The notes beneath the pieces are model-generated. The model had not been told where the DNA came from and did no database searches. It saw only the letters and a list, made by a program, of their open reading frames with translations. From an uncultured Eubacteriales bacterium (GTDB lineage Bacteria; Bacillota; Clostridia; Lachnospirales; Lachnospiraceae), in the NCBI GenBank assembly GCA_951800645.1, contig CATOIK010000004.1, forward strand, positions 62,001 to 126,000: a stretch of DNA of 64,000 bases, written 5' to 3'. Positions 20,677 to 31,356 of the stretch are shown piece after piece (the stretch's first letter is position 1; every line of letters begins with the position of its first letter). Made by a program: the position numbers and the translations under genes.

Positions 20677-20780
20677 ATTGGACTTAATATTTTTAATTTT
20701 TGTTGTTAAATTGTGCATTCTTGTCATATAATACGCCCTTTTTTTATTTAAATGTTACATAAAATCAGGAGGAAATTTCT

Positions 20781-21713
20781 ATGGATTTACATCAGATTCA
20801 ATACATTCTGACTATTGCAGAGAAACAGAGTATCAGCAAAGCTGCGGAAAGTCTTTTTATCACTCAGTCTGCCTTAAACCAGCAGCTTTTAAAGCTGGAA
20901 AATGAACTGGGAGTTCCTCTGTTTGAACGGCGGAACCGGTCCATGATTCCTACTGCAGCCGGACAGGTATACCTGGATGCTGCCCAGCAAATGGCAGACC
21001 TGAAACGAAAGACCTATAAAATCATTCAGGATATTGCAAACGAAAACTCTGGAGAAATCCGTCTGGCCTACACACCGGAAGTAGGCGCCCGCATGTTTTC
21101 TGCAGTATATCCTATATTTATCAAAAAATACCCAGATGTTACCTTTCAGATTCACGAAGCCCGTGGAAAAGAAATCAAAAAACTGCTGCTTAATAAAACT
21201 GTAGATCTGGCCCACATAAGCTACTTTGACTTCAGCCGCAGTCCGGATCTGGAATACCTGGACATCGACTCGGAATACATTGTGCTGGGGCTTCCATCCA
21301 GCCATCCGCTGGCCTGCCTGGCTGGTGAAAACAGTCATCAGCACCTCCCTTTAATTGATCTAAACCTGCTGAAAGACGACGCCTTTGTTCTTGCAGACAG
21401 AAGTACGCTGATACGGGACGCTCTGGACTACACATTTTCAAAAGCGGGTTTTTCTCCAAAGATCTTATTTGAGTCTGCCAGTTCCCAGACTCTTATCAAC
21501 ATGGTACAGGCTCAGATTGCACCTGCTTTCTTTCCTCAGTCCTATGTACGCCCGGATCCTTCTATCGTTTACTTTAAAGCAGCCCCCTGTTTTGCCTGGT
21601 GCCGCAGCGTTGCCTTCCGTAAAAACTCCTATTTAAGCAAACCGGAGAAATACTTTATTGCTCTTTCCACCGATTTTATGCGCGGAATTGTGCAAAAAGG
21701 AAAATGGGAATAA
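20781..21713 (+). CDS. LysR family transcriptional regulator
   Basis: MDLHQIQYILTIAEKQSISKAAESLFITQSALNQQLLKLENELGVPLFERR. Confidence 0.95.
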   Translation: MDLHQIQYILTIAEKQSISKAAESLFITQSALNQQLLKLENELGVPLFERRNRSMIPTAAGQVYLDAAQQMADLKRKTYKIIQDIANENSGEIRLAYTPEVGARMFSAVYPIFIKKYPDVTFQIHEARGKEIKKLLLNKTVDLAHISYFDFSRSPDLEYLDIDSEYIVLGLPSSHPLACLAGENSHQHLPLIDLNLLKDDAFVLADRSTLIRDALDYTFSKAGFSPKILFESASSQTLINMVQAQIAPAFFPQSYVRPDPSIVYFKAAPCFAWCRSVAFRKNSYLSKPEKYFIALSTDFMRGIVQKGKWE

Positions 21714-21737
21714 GGAAATGTCTGCCGCCAGGCACAT

Positions 21738-21862
21738 AAAAAGAGTCCGGTTCACCGGACTCTCGCGCCGGAGCGCGTCTGCGTCAGCAGACATTTTCCT
21801 TAAGCGCGAAGTGCGCATCCCGCGGAGCGTTGTTGTTTCATAGGGCGAACTTTCCTATGAAA
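21738..21862 (+). repeat. multi-hairpin intergenic repeat, copy 4
   Basis: Near-identical to copies 1-3; abuts the rplQ terminator. Confidence 0.95.
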
Positions 21863-21865
21863 CAA

Positions 21866-21895
21866 CAAAAAGCCGGTGCATTTCTGCACCGGCTT
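21866..21895 (-). terminator. terminator of the alpha operon (rplQ)
   Basis: AAGCCGGTGCA-TTTC-TGCACCGGCTT, T run on minus. Confidence 0.88.
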
Positions 21896-21912
21896 CTCTT
21901 TATGCCTTATAA

Positions 21913-22449
21913 TTAAACTAACTCTAACAGCACTTCCATAGCGCCGTCGCCCTTACGCTGGCCGATCTTTACGATACGGGTATAACCACCGTTGCGGGAA
22001 ACATACTTCGGAGCAACCTCATCAAAGAGTTTTGCCGGAAGATCTACGGACTTGGTGTTTTTCTTTCTGCCTGCTGCTGCAGCCGGAACCTCTGTTACAT
22101 CGTACAGAACCTTCAGCATCTGACGGCGAGCATGCAGTCTGGACGGGTTGTCCTTCTTAATCTCTTTCTGAACTTCATCATAAACGGTAACCTTCTTGCC
22201 GTTTACTACTTCTTTTACTCTCTTACCGTTTGCATCCTTGCGGGCAACCTTAGCGGTAACGGTAACAGTCTCAAAGTTATCTTTCTCTTTTACAGCCAGT
22301 GCGATCAGACCCTCAGCAACCTTACGGATCTCTTTTGCTCTTGCCTCAGTGGTCTTGATGCTGCCATGATACAGCAGTGCAGTTACCTGGCTGCGGATCA
22401 TTGCTTTTCTCTGACTGGAAGTTCTTCCAAGCTTTCTATAACCTGCCAT
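21913..22449 (-). CDS. rplQ: 50S ribosomal protein L17
   Basis: MAGYRKLGRTSSQRKAMIRSQVTALLYHGSIKTTEARAKEIR. Confidence 0.98.
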   Translation of the reverse strand: MAGYRKLGRTSSQRKAMIRSQVTALLYHGSIKTTEARAKEIRKVAEGLIALAVKEKDNFETVTVTAKVARKDANGKRVKEVVNGKKVTVYDEVQKEIKKDNPSRLHARRQMLKVLYDVTEVPAAAAGRKKNTKSVDLPAKLFDEVAPKYVSRNGGYTRIVKIGQRKGDGAMEVLLELV

Positions 22450-22650
22450 TTTATTTTCCTCCTGAAATTACGGAGTGCGGTCTGCGCTCGTTGGACTTAT
22501 CAGACCACAACACCTGTGTTTATGATACCCACCCCTGCTCGTTGGACTTACGAGGCTGGCACCCTACTAATGTATTGGCTTCCACTGCAAAAAAGGGGGA
22601 AACCCGAACTCCGCTTACGCCCCGTTTGGGCAGCGTTCGCTTCACTCACT

Positions 22651-23610
22651 TCACTCCTCACTGGGGTTCAGTTGAAGTCCTAATTCTTTTAACTTTGCCA
22701 ACACTTCCTCTAAGGACTTGCGGCCAAGGTTTCTCACCTTCATCATATCCTCCGGAGTTCTGTTGCACAGCTCCTCCACAGTATTGATGCCGGCGCGCTT
22801 CAGACAGTTGTAAGAACGAACGGACAGTTCCAGCTCGTCAATATTCATCTCAAGCACTTTTTCTTTTTCATTATCTTCCTTCTCTACCATGATCTCAGCA
22901 GTATTGGCAATCTCAGAAAGATTGATGAACAGACTCAAATGCTCGCTTAATACCTTCGCAGCCAGGCTGACAGCCTCATCCGGCGCCAGGGTTCCGTTGG
23001 TGTAAACATCCAAAGTCAGTTTATCGTAATCGGTAACCTGACCAACACGGGTGTTTTCGATTGCCATATTTACGCGCTCAACCGGAGTGTAAATGGAATC
23101 AATCGCAATAACGCCAATCGGCAGTTCGTCGTTTTTGTTCTTGTCTGCGCTTACATATCCGCGGCCCTTAGTGATAGTCAGTTCCATGTAGAACTTGGAA
23201 TCTGCGCCGCCGCTTAAGGTGGCGATCACCTGTTCCGGATTCATGATTTCGATGTCCGGATCAGCCTGGATGTCAGCAGCAGTGATGACGCCTTCACCCT
23301 CAAACTCGATGTAGGCAGTCTTCACTTCATTGCTGTCGCTGTTGTTCTTAATAGATAAGCTCTTGATGTTCATGATGATTTCACTTACATCCTCTTTCAC
23401 TCCGGGGATGGAACTGAACTCATGCAAAACGCCGTCGATTTTCACCTGGCTGACTGCAGCGCCCGGCAGAGAAGATAACATAATTCTTCTCAGGGAGTTG
23501 CCTAACGTGGTGCCGTAGCCTCTCTCCAGCGGTTCAACTACAAACTTGCCATATTTCTTATCATCTGAAATTTCAACAATCTCAATGTTTGGTTTTTCAA
23601 AATCGAACAC
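22651..23610 (-). CDS. rpoA: DNA-directed RNA polymerase subunit alpha
   Basis: [50 protein letters not shown]. Confidence 0.98.
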   Translation of the reverse strand: MFDFEKPNIEIVEISDDKKYGKFVVEPLERGYGTTLGNSLRRIMLSSLPGAAVSQVKIDGVLHEFSSIPGVKEDVSEIIMNIKSLSIKNNSDSNEVKTAYIEFEGEGVITAADIQADPDIEIMNPEQVIATLSGGADSKFYMELTITKGRGYVSADKNKNDELPIGVIAIDSIYTPVERVNMAIENTRVGQVTDYDKLTLDVYTNGTLAPDEAVSLAAKVLSEHLSLFINLSEIANTAEIMVEKEDNEKEKVLEMNIDELELSVRSYNCLKRAGINTVEELCNRTPEDMMKVRNLGRKSLEEVLAKLKELGLQLNPSEE

Positions 23611-23739
23611 GATTATAGCCCCTCCTTTTTGGGTAATCTATCGAGGGAATTTTAGTACTCGTTTAAGAAGTTCTTTTTGCTTTGCTTAAAGAACAGCCTT
23701 CTCACTAAACTCAGTCTTACTTCGTTAAGCGTTCAGCCC

Positions 23740-24333
23740 TTATTTGGAGTACAACTCGACGATAAGCATTTCGTTTACCGGAACATCAATCTCATCTCTG
23801 GTGGGCAGCTCTTTTACAACGCCCTTTAAGTTCTCCTGGTCAACATCCAGCCAAGCCGGAACCAGACGACCTGCAGTGGTCTCCAGAACATCTTTGTATC
23901 TCTGAGAAGATTTAGCCTTCTCTCTCACTTCGATTACATCACCAGCCTTTACCAGGTAGGACGGAATGTTTACACACTTGCCGTTTACCAGGATGTGCTT
24001 GTGGTCAACGATCTGTCTGGTCTCCCGTCTGGTGCGGCCAAATCCCATACGGAAAACCACATTGTCCAGTCTTCTCTCCAGAAGGATCATCATGTTCTCA
24101 CCAGTCTGGCCGTCCATTTTCTCAGCCTTGGTGTAGTAGTTGCGGAACGGCTTCTCTAATACGCCGTAGATGAATTTTGCTTTCTGCTTCTCGCGTAACT
24201 GGAGACCATACTCGCTTACTTTTCTGTTAGCTCTTTTTAATTCTCTGTTTGATTTTTTATCAATTCCTAAATAGATTGGATCCAAACCAAGAGATCTACA
24301 TCTTTTAAGAACAGGAACTCTATCTACTGCCAC
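23740..24333 (-). CDS. rpsD: 30S ribosomal protein S4
   Basis: [32 protein letters not shown]4 domain [32 protein letters not shown]. Confidence 0.97.
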   Translation of the reverse strand: MAVDRVPVLKRCRSLGLDPIYLGIDKKSNRELKRANRKVSEYGLQLREKQKAKFIYGVLEKPFRNYYTKAEKMDGQTGENMMILLERRLDNVVFRMGFGRTRRETRQIVDHKHILVNGKCVNIPSYLVKAGDVIEVREKAKSSQRYKDVLETTAGRLVPAWLDVDQENLKGVVKELPTRDEIDVPVNEMLIVELYSK

Positions 24334-24348
24334 TTTTAGTACCTCCTA

Positions 24349-24750
24349 TCAGACTCTTCTTCTTTTCGGCGGGCGACATCCGTTATGGGGAACCGGAGTC
24401 ACATCCTTAATGCTAGTTACCTCAATACCGCATGCGGAAAGTGCGCGGATTGCTGCTTCACGGCCTGAACCAGGTCCTTTAACCATAACATCTACAGATT
24501 TTAAGCCATGTACTAAAGCTGCTTTGGCAGCAGTCTCTGCAGCCATCTGTGCTGCATATGGAGTAGATTTCCTTGAACCTCTAAATCCCAGACCACCGGC
24601 ACTAGCCCAAGACAATGCATTACCCTGTGCATCGGTCAGAGTAACGATTGTGTTGTTAAAAGAAGACTGAATATGTGCCTGTCCGCGTTCAACGTTTTTC
24701 TTTACACGCTTTTTTGTCACTTTTTTAGTAGTGGACACTTTTTTAGCCAT
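24349..24750 (-). CDS. rpsK: 30S ribosomal protein S11
   Basis: [37 protein letters not shown]. Confidence 0.98.
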   Translation of the reverse strand: MAKKVSTTKKVTKKRVKKNVERGQAHIQSSFNNTIVTLTDAQGNALSWASAGGLGFRGSRKSTPYAAQMAAETAAKAALVHGLKSVDVMVKGPGSGREAAIRALSACGIEVTSIKDVTPVPHNGCRPPKRRRV

Positions 24751-24906
24751 TTTAAACTAACCTACTTTCTTCTAACTTGAATCCTGTTTCCTGTTTTTAA
24801 AACATGCAACGAGATTCGTACATCGTGTGTCTAAAGATGTTCTCCTCTCACAATCTGGAGAACGGCTTTCACACCAAGCTCATAGCATTCGCTAAGTGTT
24901 TAATGC

Positions 24907-25275
24907 CTATTTCTTCTTGTTTGCTACAGTCTTACGAGGACCTTTGCGGGTTCTTGCATTGGTTTTGGTCTTCTGACCACGAACCGGCAGACCTTTTCTG
25001 TGACGGATTCCGCGATAGCAGCCAATCTCCTGCAGTCTCTTGATGTTCATTGCGATTTCTCTGCGCAGATCACCCTCAACTAACTGAGTGTCAGCAATTA
25101 CTGCTGCCAGCTTCTTCACTTCGTCGTCGGTCAGATCCTTGACACGAGTGTCCGGATTTACTCCTGCCTCTGCAAGAATGCGGTTTGCACTTGTTCTACC
25201 AATACCGTAGATGTAAGTCAAGCCGATTTCAACACGCTTTTCTCTTGGTAAATCAACACCAGAAATACGGGCCAT
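24907..25275 (-). CDS. rpsM: 30S ribosomal protein S13
   Basis: [30 protein letters not shown]. Confidence 0.98.
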   Translation of the reverse strand: MARISGVDLPREKRVEIGLTYIYGIGRTSANRILAEAGVNPDTRVKDLTDDEVKKLAAVIADTQLVEGDLRREIAMNIKRLQEIGCYRGIRHRKGLPVRGQKTKTNARTRKGPRKTVANKKK

Positions 25276-25349
25276 TTGTGTAGTACACCTCCTGTAATTT
25301 TTTCAGAACGGAAACTTCCGTTCAAGTAGCGCTCAGCTTGCGCTTCGCT

Positions 25350-25463
25350 TTAACCTTGTCTCTGCTTGTGCTTAGGATTTTCACAGATTACTCTGATACT
25401 GCCTTTGCGTTTGATGATTTTGCATTTTTCGCAAATCGGTTTTACTGATGATCTCACCTTCAT
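25350..25463 (-). CDS. rpmJ: 50S ribosomal protein L36
   Basis: Manual translation [37 protein letters not shown] (37 aa; below ORF track cutoff). Confidence 0.97.
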   Translation of the reverse strand: MKVRSSVKPICEKCKIIKRKGSIRVICENPKHKQRQG

Positions 25464-25619
25464 GGCAATTCTCCTTTCTCCTAATCTCCCTCTCCCCTGG
25501 GCATTTACAACGCTTCGGGGTGTTTCACTTGCATATATCTATATGACACAGATATATTGGTGCATCCGGGTGGAATTTTAGGCAAACTTCACCCAGAATC
25601 TCAACAAAGTCGCCATAGT

Positions 25620-25648
25620 ATTATATCATTGCCTTTTATAATATGCAA
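25620..25648 (-). promoter_or_regulatory. internal promoter for rpmJ/alpha operon
   Basis: TTGCAT-N17-TATAAT on minus with TGA extended -10. Confidence 0.7.
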
Positions 25649-25800
25649 GCATTTTTTGTAATTTTTGCTTTTCGTCGTGCCATTCGCAATTTGCCTTGCA
25701 AATTACTCATGTCGGACTTGCGTCCTATAAAAATGTTTGTGTTCACGGCCCTTGGTGAGCCAGCTCACCATGTCCGTTCTCACTAACATTTTTGCACGAC

Positions 25801-26019
25801 TTATTTGTCTCTCCAAATGATTCTTCCTTTTGACAGGTCGTAGGGGGATAACTCAATGGTTACTTTGTCTCCCGGCAGGATCCGGATATAGTTCATACGC
25901 AGTTTTCCGCTGATATGGGCCAGAACCTGGTGGCCGTTTTCTAACTCTACCTGGAACATGGCGTTGGGAAGCTTCTCTACAACAGTTCCTTCAATTTCAA
26001 TCACATCTGCTTTTGACAT
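25801..26019 (-). CDS. infA: translation initiation factor IF-1
   Basis: [53 protein letters not shown]. Confidence 0.98.
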   Translation of the reverse strand: MSKADVIEIEGTVVEKLPNAMFQVELENGHQVLAHISGKLRMNYIRILPGDKVTIELSPYDLSKGRIIWRDK

Positions 26020-26030
26020 GGGTTTACCTC

Positions 26031-26282
26031 CTAAATGCAGTAATGGCTTTTGCAGCTTGCAAGCGCTCTTCGGATGTTTTCATCCGTCAGGGCAGCGGCG
26101 CCTATAACCGGCGTCCTGTCTGCCTGGATATGTTTCTTATTCTTCCGCTTGGGAGCGGCCACTGTCCTGACCTTACCGTCAGCCACAGTCACAAACCGCC
26201 CCAAGTCAGAGAGAATAATATAATACTCATCTTTGTCATGTCCGGCCAGGGATCTGGCCAGGCAGCCTGCCTCACATCTCAT
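26031..26282 (-). CDS. KOW-domain / L14e-like RNA-binding protein between map and infA
   Basis: [53 protein letters not shown]. Confidence 0.75.
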   Translation of the reverse strand: MRCEAGCLARSLAGHDKDEYYIILSDLGRFVTVADGKVRTVAAPKRKNKKHIQADRTPVIGAAALTDENIRRALASCKSHYCI

Positions 26283-26295
26283 CTCCCACCGCCTT

Positions 26296-27045
26296 CTACA
26301 GGGAGAGAATCTCAGGCTCGCCCTCCGTAATGAGAATGGTATTCTCATAATGGGCAGACAGGGAACCGTCATCCGTCACTACTGTCCAGTCGTCATCCAT
26401 CCATACCACATCCGGACGGCCTGCATTGATCATAGGTTCAATGGCCAGGGTCATGCCCGGCACCAGCCGGATGCCCTTGCGGTTCTGCGCAAAGTTGGGA
26501 ACCTCCGGATCCTCGTGGAGATGTTGCCCAATCCCATGCCCTACCAGATCCCGGACTACGCCGTAGCCGAAGCTCTCTGCGTAGGCCTGAATAGCAGAGG
26601 ATATGTCATTGAGATGATTGCCAGCTTTTGCGAATTTAATCCCTTCAAAAAAACTTTCCCTGGTAATCTGGATCAGTTTCCCCGCCTCCGGCGTAATCTG
26701 CCCTACCGCATGGGTCCGGGCTGCGTCGGAGTGGTATCCCTTCCAGATCACACCAGCGTCCAGGCTGACAATATCTCCCTCCTGGATAATCCGGTGCTTG
26801 CTGGGGATTCCATGCACCACCTCATCGTTGACCGATACACAGATGGAGGCAGGATAGCCATTGTAGTTTTTAAAGGAAGGGATGCAGCCATGACTGCGGA
26901 TCAGCTTCTCTCCCAGCCGGTCAATGTCCATGGTTGTCATACCCGGCTTAATCGCCTTTCCCAGTTCCTCATGTACGCTTGCCAGAATTTTTCCAGCCTG
27001 GCGCATCAGTTCAATTTCTCTCGCAGATTTAATGGATACTGACAT
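26296..27045 (-). CDS. map: type I methionine aminopeptidase
   Basis: MSVSIKSAREIELMRQAGKILASVHEELGKAIKPGMTTMDID; GHGIGQHLHEDP. Confidence 0.97.
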   Translation of the reverse strand: MSVSIKSAREIELMRQAGKILASVHEELGKAIKPGMTTMDIDRLGEKLIRSHGCIPSFKNYNGYPASICVSVNDEVVHGIPSKHRIIQEGDIVSLDAGVIWKGYHSDAARTHAVGQITPEAGKLIQITRESFFEGIKFAKAGNHLNDISSAIQAYAESFGYGVVRDLVGHGIGQHLHEDPEVPNFAQNRKGIRLVPGMTLAIEPMINAGRPDVVWMDDDWTVVTDDGSLSAHYENTILITEGEPEILSL

Positions 27046-27048
27046 AAT

Positions 27049-27693
27049 TTACACTCCCAGAATATTCACGATGTCTTTAAACACCTCGTTCAGATCCTGG
27101 GTGCCGTCTACGGTATGCAGGATCCCTTCATTCTTGTAGTAGTCGATCAGCGGCTGGGTCTGGTCGTGGTACACAGTAAGCCGTTTCTGAACTGTCTCCG
27201 GCTTATCATCGTCACGCAGCACCAGTTCCTGGCCGCACGCATCGCAGATTCCCTCCACCTTTGTGGAGTTGAAAACGATATGATAAGTAGCGCCGCAGCC
27301 TAAGCAGGCTCTCCGGCCGCCCATCCGGGTTACGATGGCCTCGTCAGGAACATCCACATCGATGGCGTAGTCCATCTTCTCCCCCCGCTCCTTTAAGGAA
27401 GCTGTCAGGCTCTCTGCCTGGGGAATGGTTCTGGGAAAGCCGTCCAGCACATAGCCGTTTTCACAGTCAGCCTGGCTGATCCGATCCAAAAGCATCCCGA
27501 TGGTCACTTCATCCGGCACTAGCTGGCCCTGATCCATATAGGATTTGGCCTTCATGCCCAGCTCCGTGCCGCCCTTTATGTTGGCGCGGAAAATATCTCC
27601 GGTGGAAATATGGGGAATTCCGTACTTTTCGGCAATCTTTTTAGCCTGAGTACCTTTTCCTGCCCCTGGTGCACCTAACATGATAATCTTCAT
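27049..27693 (-). CDS. adk: adenylate kinase (zinc-binding lid type)
   Basis: [30 protein letters not shown]; lid CLGCGATYH...CDACG. Confidence 0.97.
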   Translation of the reverse strand: MKIIMLGAPGAGKGTQAKKIAEKYGIPHISTGDIFRANIKGGTELGMKAKSYMDQGQLVPDEVTIGMLLDRISQADCENGYVLDGFPRTIPQAESLTASLKERGEKMDYAIDVDVPDEAIVTRMGGRRACLGCGATYHIVFNSTKVEGICDACGQELVLRDDDKPETVQKRLTVYHDQTQPLIDYYKNEGILHTVDGTQDLNEVFKDIVNILGV

Positions 27694-27765
27694 ATCGTCT
27701 CATCCTCCTTTTATAAATACATTTTAATTGTTTCCCTTACCCGCAAAATACCTCTAAAAATGAAA

Positions 27766-27800
27766 ATAAGCTGCTGCCCATTATACGCGCAGCAGCTTAT
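27766..27800 (-). terminator. hairpin (attenuator/terminator) between secY and adk
   Basis: 12-bp perfect stem ATAAGCTGCTGC/GCAGCAGCTTAT followed on minus by TTTCATTTTT. Confidence 0.7.
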
Positions 27801-27808
27801 CTTTATGC

Positions 27809-29125
27809 TTAATCAGCCAGGAATCCCTTGTAGTTCCGAACAACCATCTGAGACTCAATGGACTTGATGGTTTCCAGGGTAACACTGACAATAATGATCA
27901 GGGATGTACCCAGGAAGGACAGCTGCCCTACGGAAAACAGTCCGGAAATCATAATCGGGATGATGCTGACGATAATCAGGCCAACCGCCCCGATAAATAC
28001 AAGGTAGTTTAAAATCTTATCCAGATACTCAGAAGTCGGCTTGCCAGGACGGATACCCGGAATAAATCCGCCGGACTTCTTCATATTATTGGCAACCTCC
28101 AGGGGATTGAAGGTGATAGAGGTGTAGAAATATGCGAAAAGCACAATCAGCACCAGGTAAATCACCAGACCGATGGAGTACCACGGCATCTCAGGACGGA
28201 ACCAGGAAGAAGAATTCAGCGCCATCAGGATATGACCTCCGACAGTGCTGTAATCTACCGGGAAGAACTGAGAAATAACTACCGGGAAAGACATAATGGA
28301 GGAAGCGAAGATTACCGGGATAACTCCAGCAGTATTGACCTTCAGCGGAATGTGGGAGGACTGACCACCCACCAGCTTTCTGCCAACCATTTTCTTGGAA
28401 TACTGTACCGGAATCCGGCGCTCGCCATCCTGCAGCAGCACAACAAATGCAACCATCGCTACCAGCACAGCCAGAATCAGGATTGCGATGGTAACTGTGG
28501 CGCCAATGTTCTTGCCGCTTAAGAAAACATTGTAAATGGTGTTTACATCTGTGGGAAGGGAAGACACAATGTTGAACAGCAGGACGATGGAAATACCATT
28601 GCCTACGCCGTTCTCTGTGATACGCTCGCCAATCCACATCAGGAATGCACTTCCTGCAGTCATGGTAGCAACTGCAACCAGTACGCTCCATACACTATAC
28701 TCAACCAGCAGACCCTGGCCTCCGAAGCCTACTGCCATGGCAGCAGACTCGATCAGAGCCAGACCTACAGTCAGGTATCTGGTATACTCTGCAATTTTCT
28801 TTCTTCCATCTTCACCCTCTCGCTGCATCTCTTCCAGCTTCGGAATTGCGATAGTCAGAAGCTGCATGATAATGGAGGATGTGATGTAGGGGGTAATACT
28901 AAGAGCCAGTACGGACATGGAGGAGAAAGATCCGCCAGTCATGGCATTGAAAAAGCCAAAGGCGTTATTTTCCTGGCTTGCAAAAAAGTTTGCAAAGAAG
29001 TCAGTCTTTACGCCCGGTACCGGAATCTCAGACCCGATCCGAATCACCACCAGCATCAGGAAGGTGAAGATCAGTTTTTTTCTGATCTCCTTAACCTTCC
29101 ATGCATTTCGGAGTGTTCTCAACAT
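27809..29125 (-). CDS. secY: preprotein translocase subunit SecY
   Basis: MLRTLRNAWKVKEIRKKLIFTFLMLVVIRIGSEIPVPGV; multi-TM. Confidence 0.98.
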   Translation of the reverse strand: MLRTLRNAWKVKEIRKKLIFTFLMLVVIRIGSEIPVPGVKTDFFANFFASQENNAFGFFNAMTGGSFSSMSVLALSITPYITSSIIMQLLTIAIPKLEEMQREGEDGRKKIAEYTRYLTVGLALIESAAMAVGFGGQGLLVEYSVWSVLVAVATMTAGSAFLMWIGERITENGVGNGISIVLLFNIVSSLPTDVNTIYNVFLSGKNIGATVTIAILILAVLVAMVAFVVLLQDGERRIPVQYSKKMVGRKLVGGQSSHIPLKVNTAGVIPVIFASSIMSFPVVISQFFPVDYSTVGGHILMALNSSSWFRPEMPWYSIGLVIYLVLIVLFAYFYTSITFNPLEVANNMKKSGGFIPGIRPGKPTSEYLDKILNYLVFIGAVGLIIVSIIPIMISGLFSVGQLSFLGTSLIIIVSVTLETIKSIESQMVVRNYKGFLAD

Positions 29126-29126
29126 A

Positions 29127-29567
29127 TTAGATCACCTCGCAGGTTCCACCTAAAGCCTCAATTTTTGCTTTTGCACCCTCGCTGAATGCATCAACTTTTA
29201 CGGTCAGCTTTTTGGTTAATTCACCATTACCCAGGAGCTTAACGCCATCTCTCGGATTTTTAACGATACCGCACTCCATCAGAGTCTCAACGGTTACCAC
29301 TGCATCGTTGTCAAAACGCTCTAAAGCGCTTACATTGATACCAACGATGTGCTTCGTATTACGGTTGGTAAAGCCTCTCTTGGGAATTCGTCTGTATAAC
29401 GGCATCTGACCGCCCTCGAAACCAGGTCTGGTTGCGCCGGAACGCGCCTTCTGACCCTTGTGGCCCTTACCGGCAGTTTTTCCATTGCCTGAACCGTGAC
29501 CACGGCCTCTTCTGAAATTATCACTGTGCTTAGAACCTGCAGCAGGCTGTAAATTGGATAAATCCAT
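29127..29567 (-). CDS. rplO: 50S ribosomal protein L15
   Basis: [44 protein letters not shown]. Confidence 0.98.
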   Translation of the reverse strand: MDLSNLQPAAGSKHSDNFRRGRGHGSGNGKTAGKGHKGQKARSGATRPGFEGGQMPLYRRIPKRGFTNRNTKHIVGINVSALERFDNDAVVTVETLMECGIVKNPRDGVKLLGNGELTKKLTVKVDAFSEGAKAKIEALGGTCEVI

Positions 29568-29593
29568 TTCGTTGCACCTCCTTACTTCGATTA

Positions 29594-29776
29594 TTAGATT
29601 TCTTCTACTTTTACAAGATGTTTTACATGCCAAATCATGCCTCTTACGGCCTCATTGTCCGGAAGCTCAACAGTCTTATTAAGCTTTCTCAGACCCAGAG
29701 CTTCACAGGTTGCTCTGTGCTTCGGAACAGCGCCGATAGGAGATTTCACTAATGTTACTTTTAACTTCTCTGCCAT
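29594..29776 (-). CDS. rpmD: 50S ribosomal protein L30
   Basis: [44 protein letters not shown]. Confidence 0.98.
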   Translation of the reverse strand: MAEKLKVTLVKSPIGAVPKHRATCEALGLRKLNKTVELPDNEAVRGMIWHVKHLVKVEEI

Positions 29777-29789
29777 TTCATTGCCCTCC

Positions 29790-30299
29790 TTAGCCTAAGA
29801 TTTCTTCTACGGATTTACCGCGAAGCTTTGCATACTCCTCCGGAGTCTTGATCTGGGTCAGACCGTTCAGTACAGCAAGTACAACATTGGTCTTATTGTT
29901 GGAACCCAGAGATTTTGCACGGATGTTCTTGATGCCTGCCAGCTCCAGTACGGAACGGGCCGGGCCGCCGGCGATGATACCAGTACCTTCCGGAGCTTTC
30001 TTAAGAAGTACAGAAGAACTGCCGAACTTAGCGATAATATCGTGAGGAATGCTCTTGTTCTCGTCTACCGGAATCTCTACCAGATTCTTGGTAGCTGCCT
30101 CTTTACCTTTGCGGATTGCCTCCGGAACCTCGCCTGCCTTACCAAGACCTACGCCAACATGGCCGTTGCCGTCGCCTACTACTACCAGAGCAGAGAATCT
30201 CATGGTACGACCACCCTTTACGGTCTTGGATACACGCTTGATTGCTACTACATTGTCGTTTAACTCAAACTGATTTGGGTCAATAATTGTGCGCTTCAT
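29790..30299 (-). CDS. rpsE: 30S ribosomal protein S5
   Basis: [43 protein letters not shown]. Confidence 0.98.
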   Translation of the reverse strand: MKRTIIDPNQFELNDNVVAIKRVSKTVKGGRTMRFSALVVVGDGNGHVGVGLGKAGEVPEAIRKGKEAATKNLVEIPVDENKSIPHDIIAKFGSSSVLLKKAPEGTGIIAGGPARSVLELAGIKNIRAKSLGSNNKTNVVLAVLNGLTQIKTPEEYAKLRGKSVEEILG

Positions 30300-30315
30300 G
30301 CCGTTCTCCTCTCTA

Positions 30316-30684
30316 CTAGAATTTCAGACCAGCTTCTCTAGCTGCGTCTGCAAGTGCCTGAACCTTGCCCTGGTAAATGAAACCGCCGCGGTCAAATACA
30401 ACTTCCTCGATTCCCTTCTCCAGTGCTCTCTTAGCGATCAGAGTGCCAACATAAGCTGCTGCAGCAGTGTCATTGGTGTGCTCTAACTCTGCCTTTGCTG
30501 CTTTCTCAACAGTAGATGCTGCTACCAGAGTATTGCCGACTGAATCGTCAATAATCTGAGCATACATATGATTATTACTTCTGAACACAGCCAGACGCGG
30601 TCTCTCTGCAGTACCTGCAAAGCGGTTACGCAGTCTTTCGTGCTTCTTTACGCGAACTTCGCTTCTTGATTTCTTGCTAACCAT
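30316..30684 (-). CDS. rplR: 50S ribosomal protein L18
   Basis: [31 protein letters not shown]. Confidence 0.98.
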   Translation of the reverse strand: MVSKKSRSEVRVKKHERLRNRFAGTAERPRLAVFRSNNHMYAQIIDDSVGNTLVAASTVEKAAKAELEHTNDTAAAAYVGTLIAKRALEKGIEEVVFDRGGFIYQGKVQALADAAREAGLKF

Positions 30685-30701
30685 TTCTGCATCCTCCTTA
30701 A

Positions 30702-31244
30702 TTATTTCTTACCAGTCTTACCAACTTTGCGTCTGATAGTCTCATCAGCATACTTAATACCTTTGCCCTTGTACGGCTCAGGTCTTCTCTTGTCTCTGAT
30801 TTCAGCAGCATACTGGCCAACCTTCTCTTTATCGATACCTTTAACGGTGATCTTGTTCTGACCCTCCAGAACAGTCTCAACGCCTTCCGGATCTTCCATC
30901 TCTACCGGATGGGAGTAGCCCAGGTTCAGGGTTAATTTCTTACCCTGCTTGGATGCTCTGTAACCTACGCCGTTAACCTCAAGAACCTTCTCATAGCCGT
31001 TAGTTACACCGACAACCATGTTGTTGATCAGGGTTCTGGTCAGACCGTGAAGGGATTTCATCTTCTTTAAGTCATTGGGTCTGGTTACTACAATGTGGCC
31101 ATCCTCTTCCTTGATGTCCATCTCAATGGGAAGCTCTCTCTCAAGAGTACCCTTCGGACCTTTTACAGTCACTTTATTGTTATCTGCAATCGTTACAGTT
31201 ACACCTGCCGGGATTGCGATTGGCATTCTTCCGATTCGTGACAT
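30702..31244 (-). CDS. rplF: 50S ribosomal protein L6
   Basis: [34 protein letters not shown]. Confidence 0.98.
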   Translation of the reverse strand: MSRIGRMPIAIPAGVTVTIADNNKVTVKGPKGTLERELPIEMDIKEEDGHIVVTRPNDLKKMKSLHGLTRTLINNMVVGVTNGYEKVLEVNGVGYRASKQGKKLTLNLGYSHPVEMEDPEGVETVLEGQNKITVKGIDKEKVGQYAAEIRDKRRPEPYKGKGIKYADETIRRKVGKTGKK

Positions 31245-31356
31245 GCCTGTTACCTCCTACTTAAATTTTCGGAAAACACATATGCGTGTTTTCTGTTTTC
31301 AGCCTCTCTTAAAATTATATCAGAAAGCACTTGCGCACTTATTAAGCGCTTAATGC

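Noticed and set aside
21633-21818. Small ORFs MRTSRLRKMSADADALRRESPVNRTLF (also at 6822-7043; related one at 2338-2520) as a conserved peptide family
   Set aside because: They are readings through the multi-hairpin repeat; similarity follows from the DNA repeat, stems covary, flanks differ and no RBS is evident
26233-27042. 269-aa plus-strand ORF
   Set aside because: Antisense shadow of map and the KOW gene
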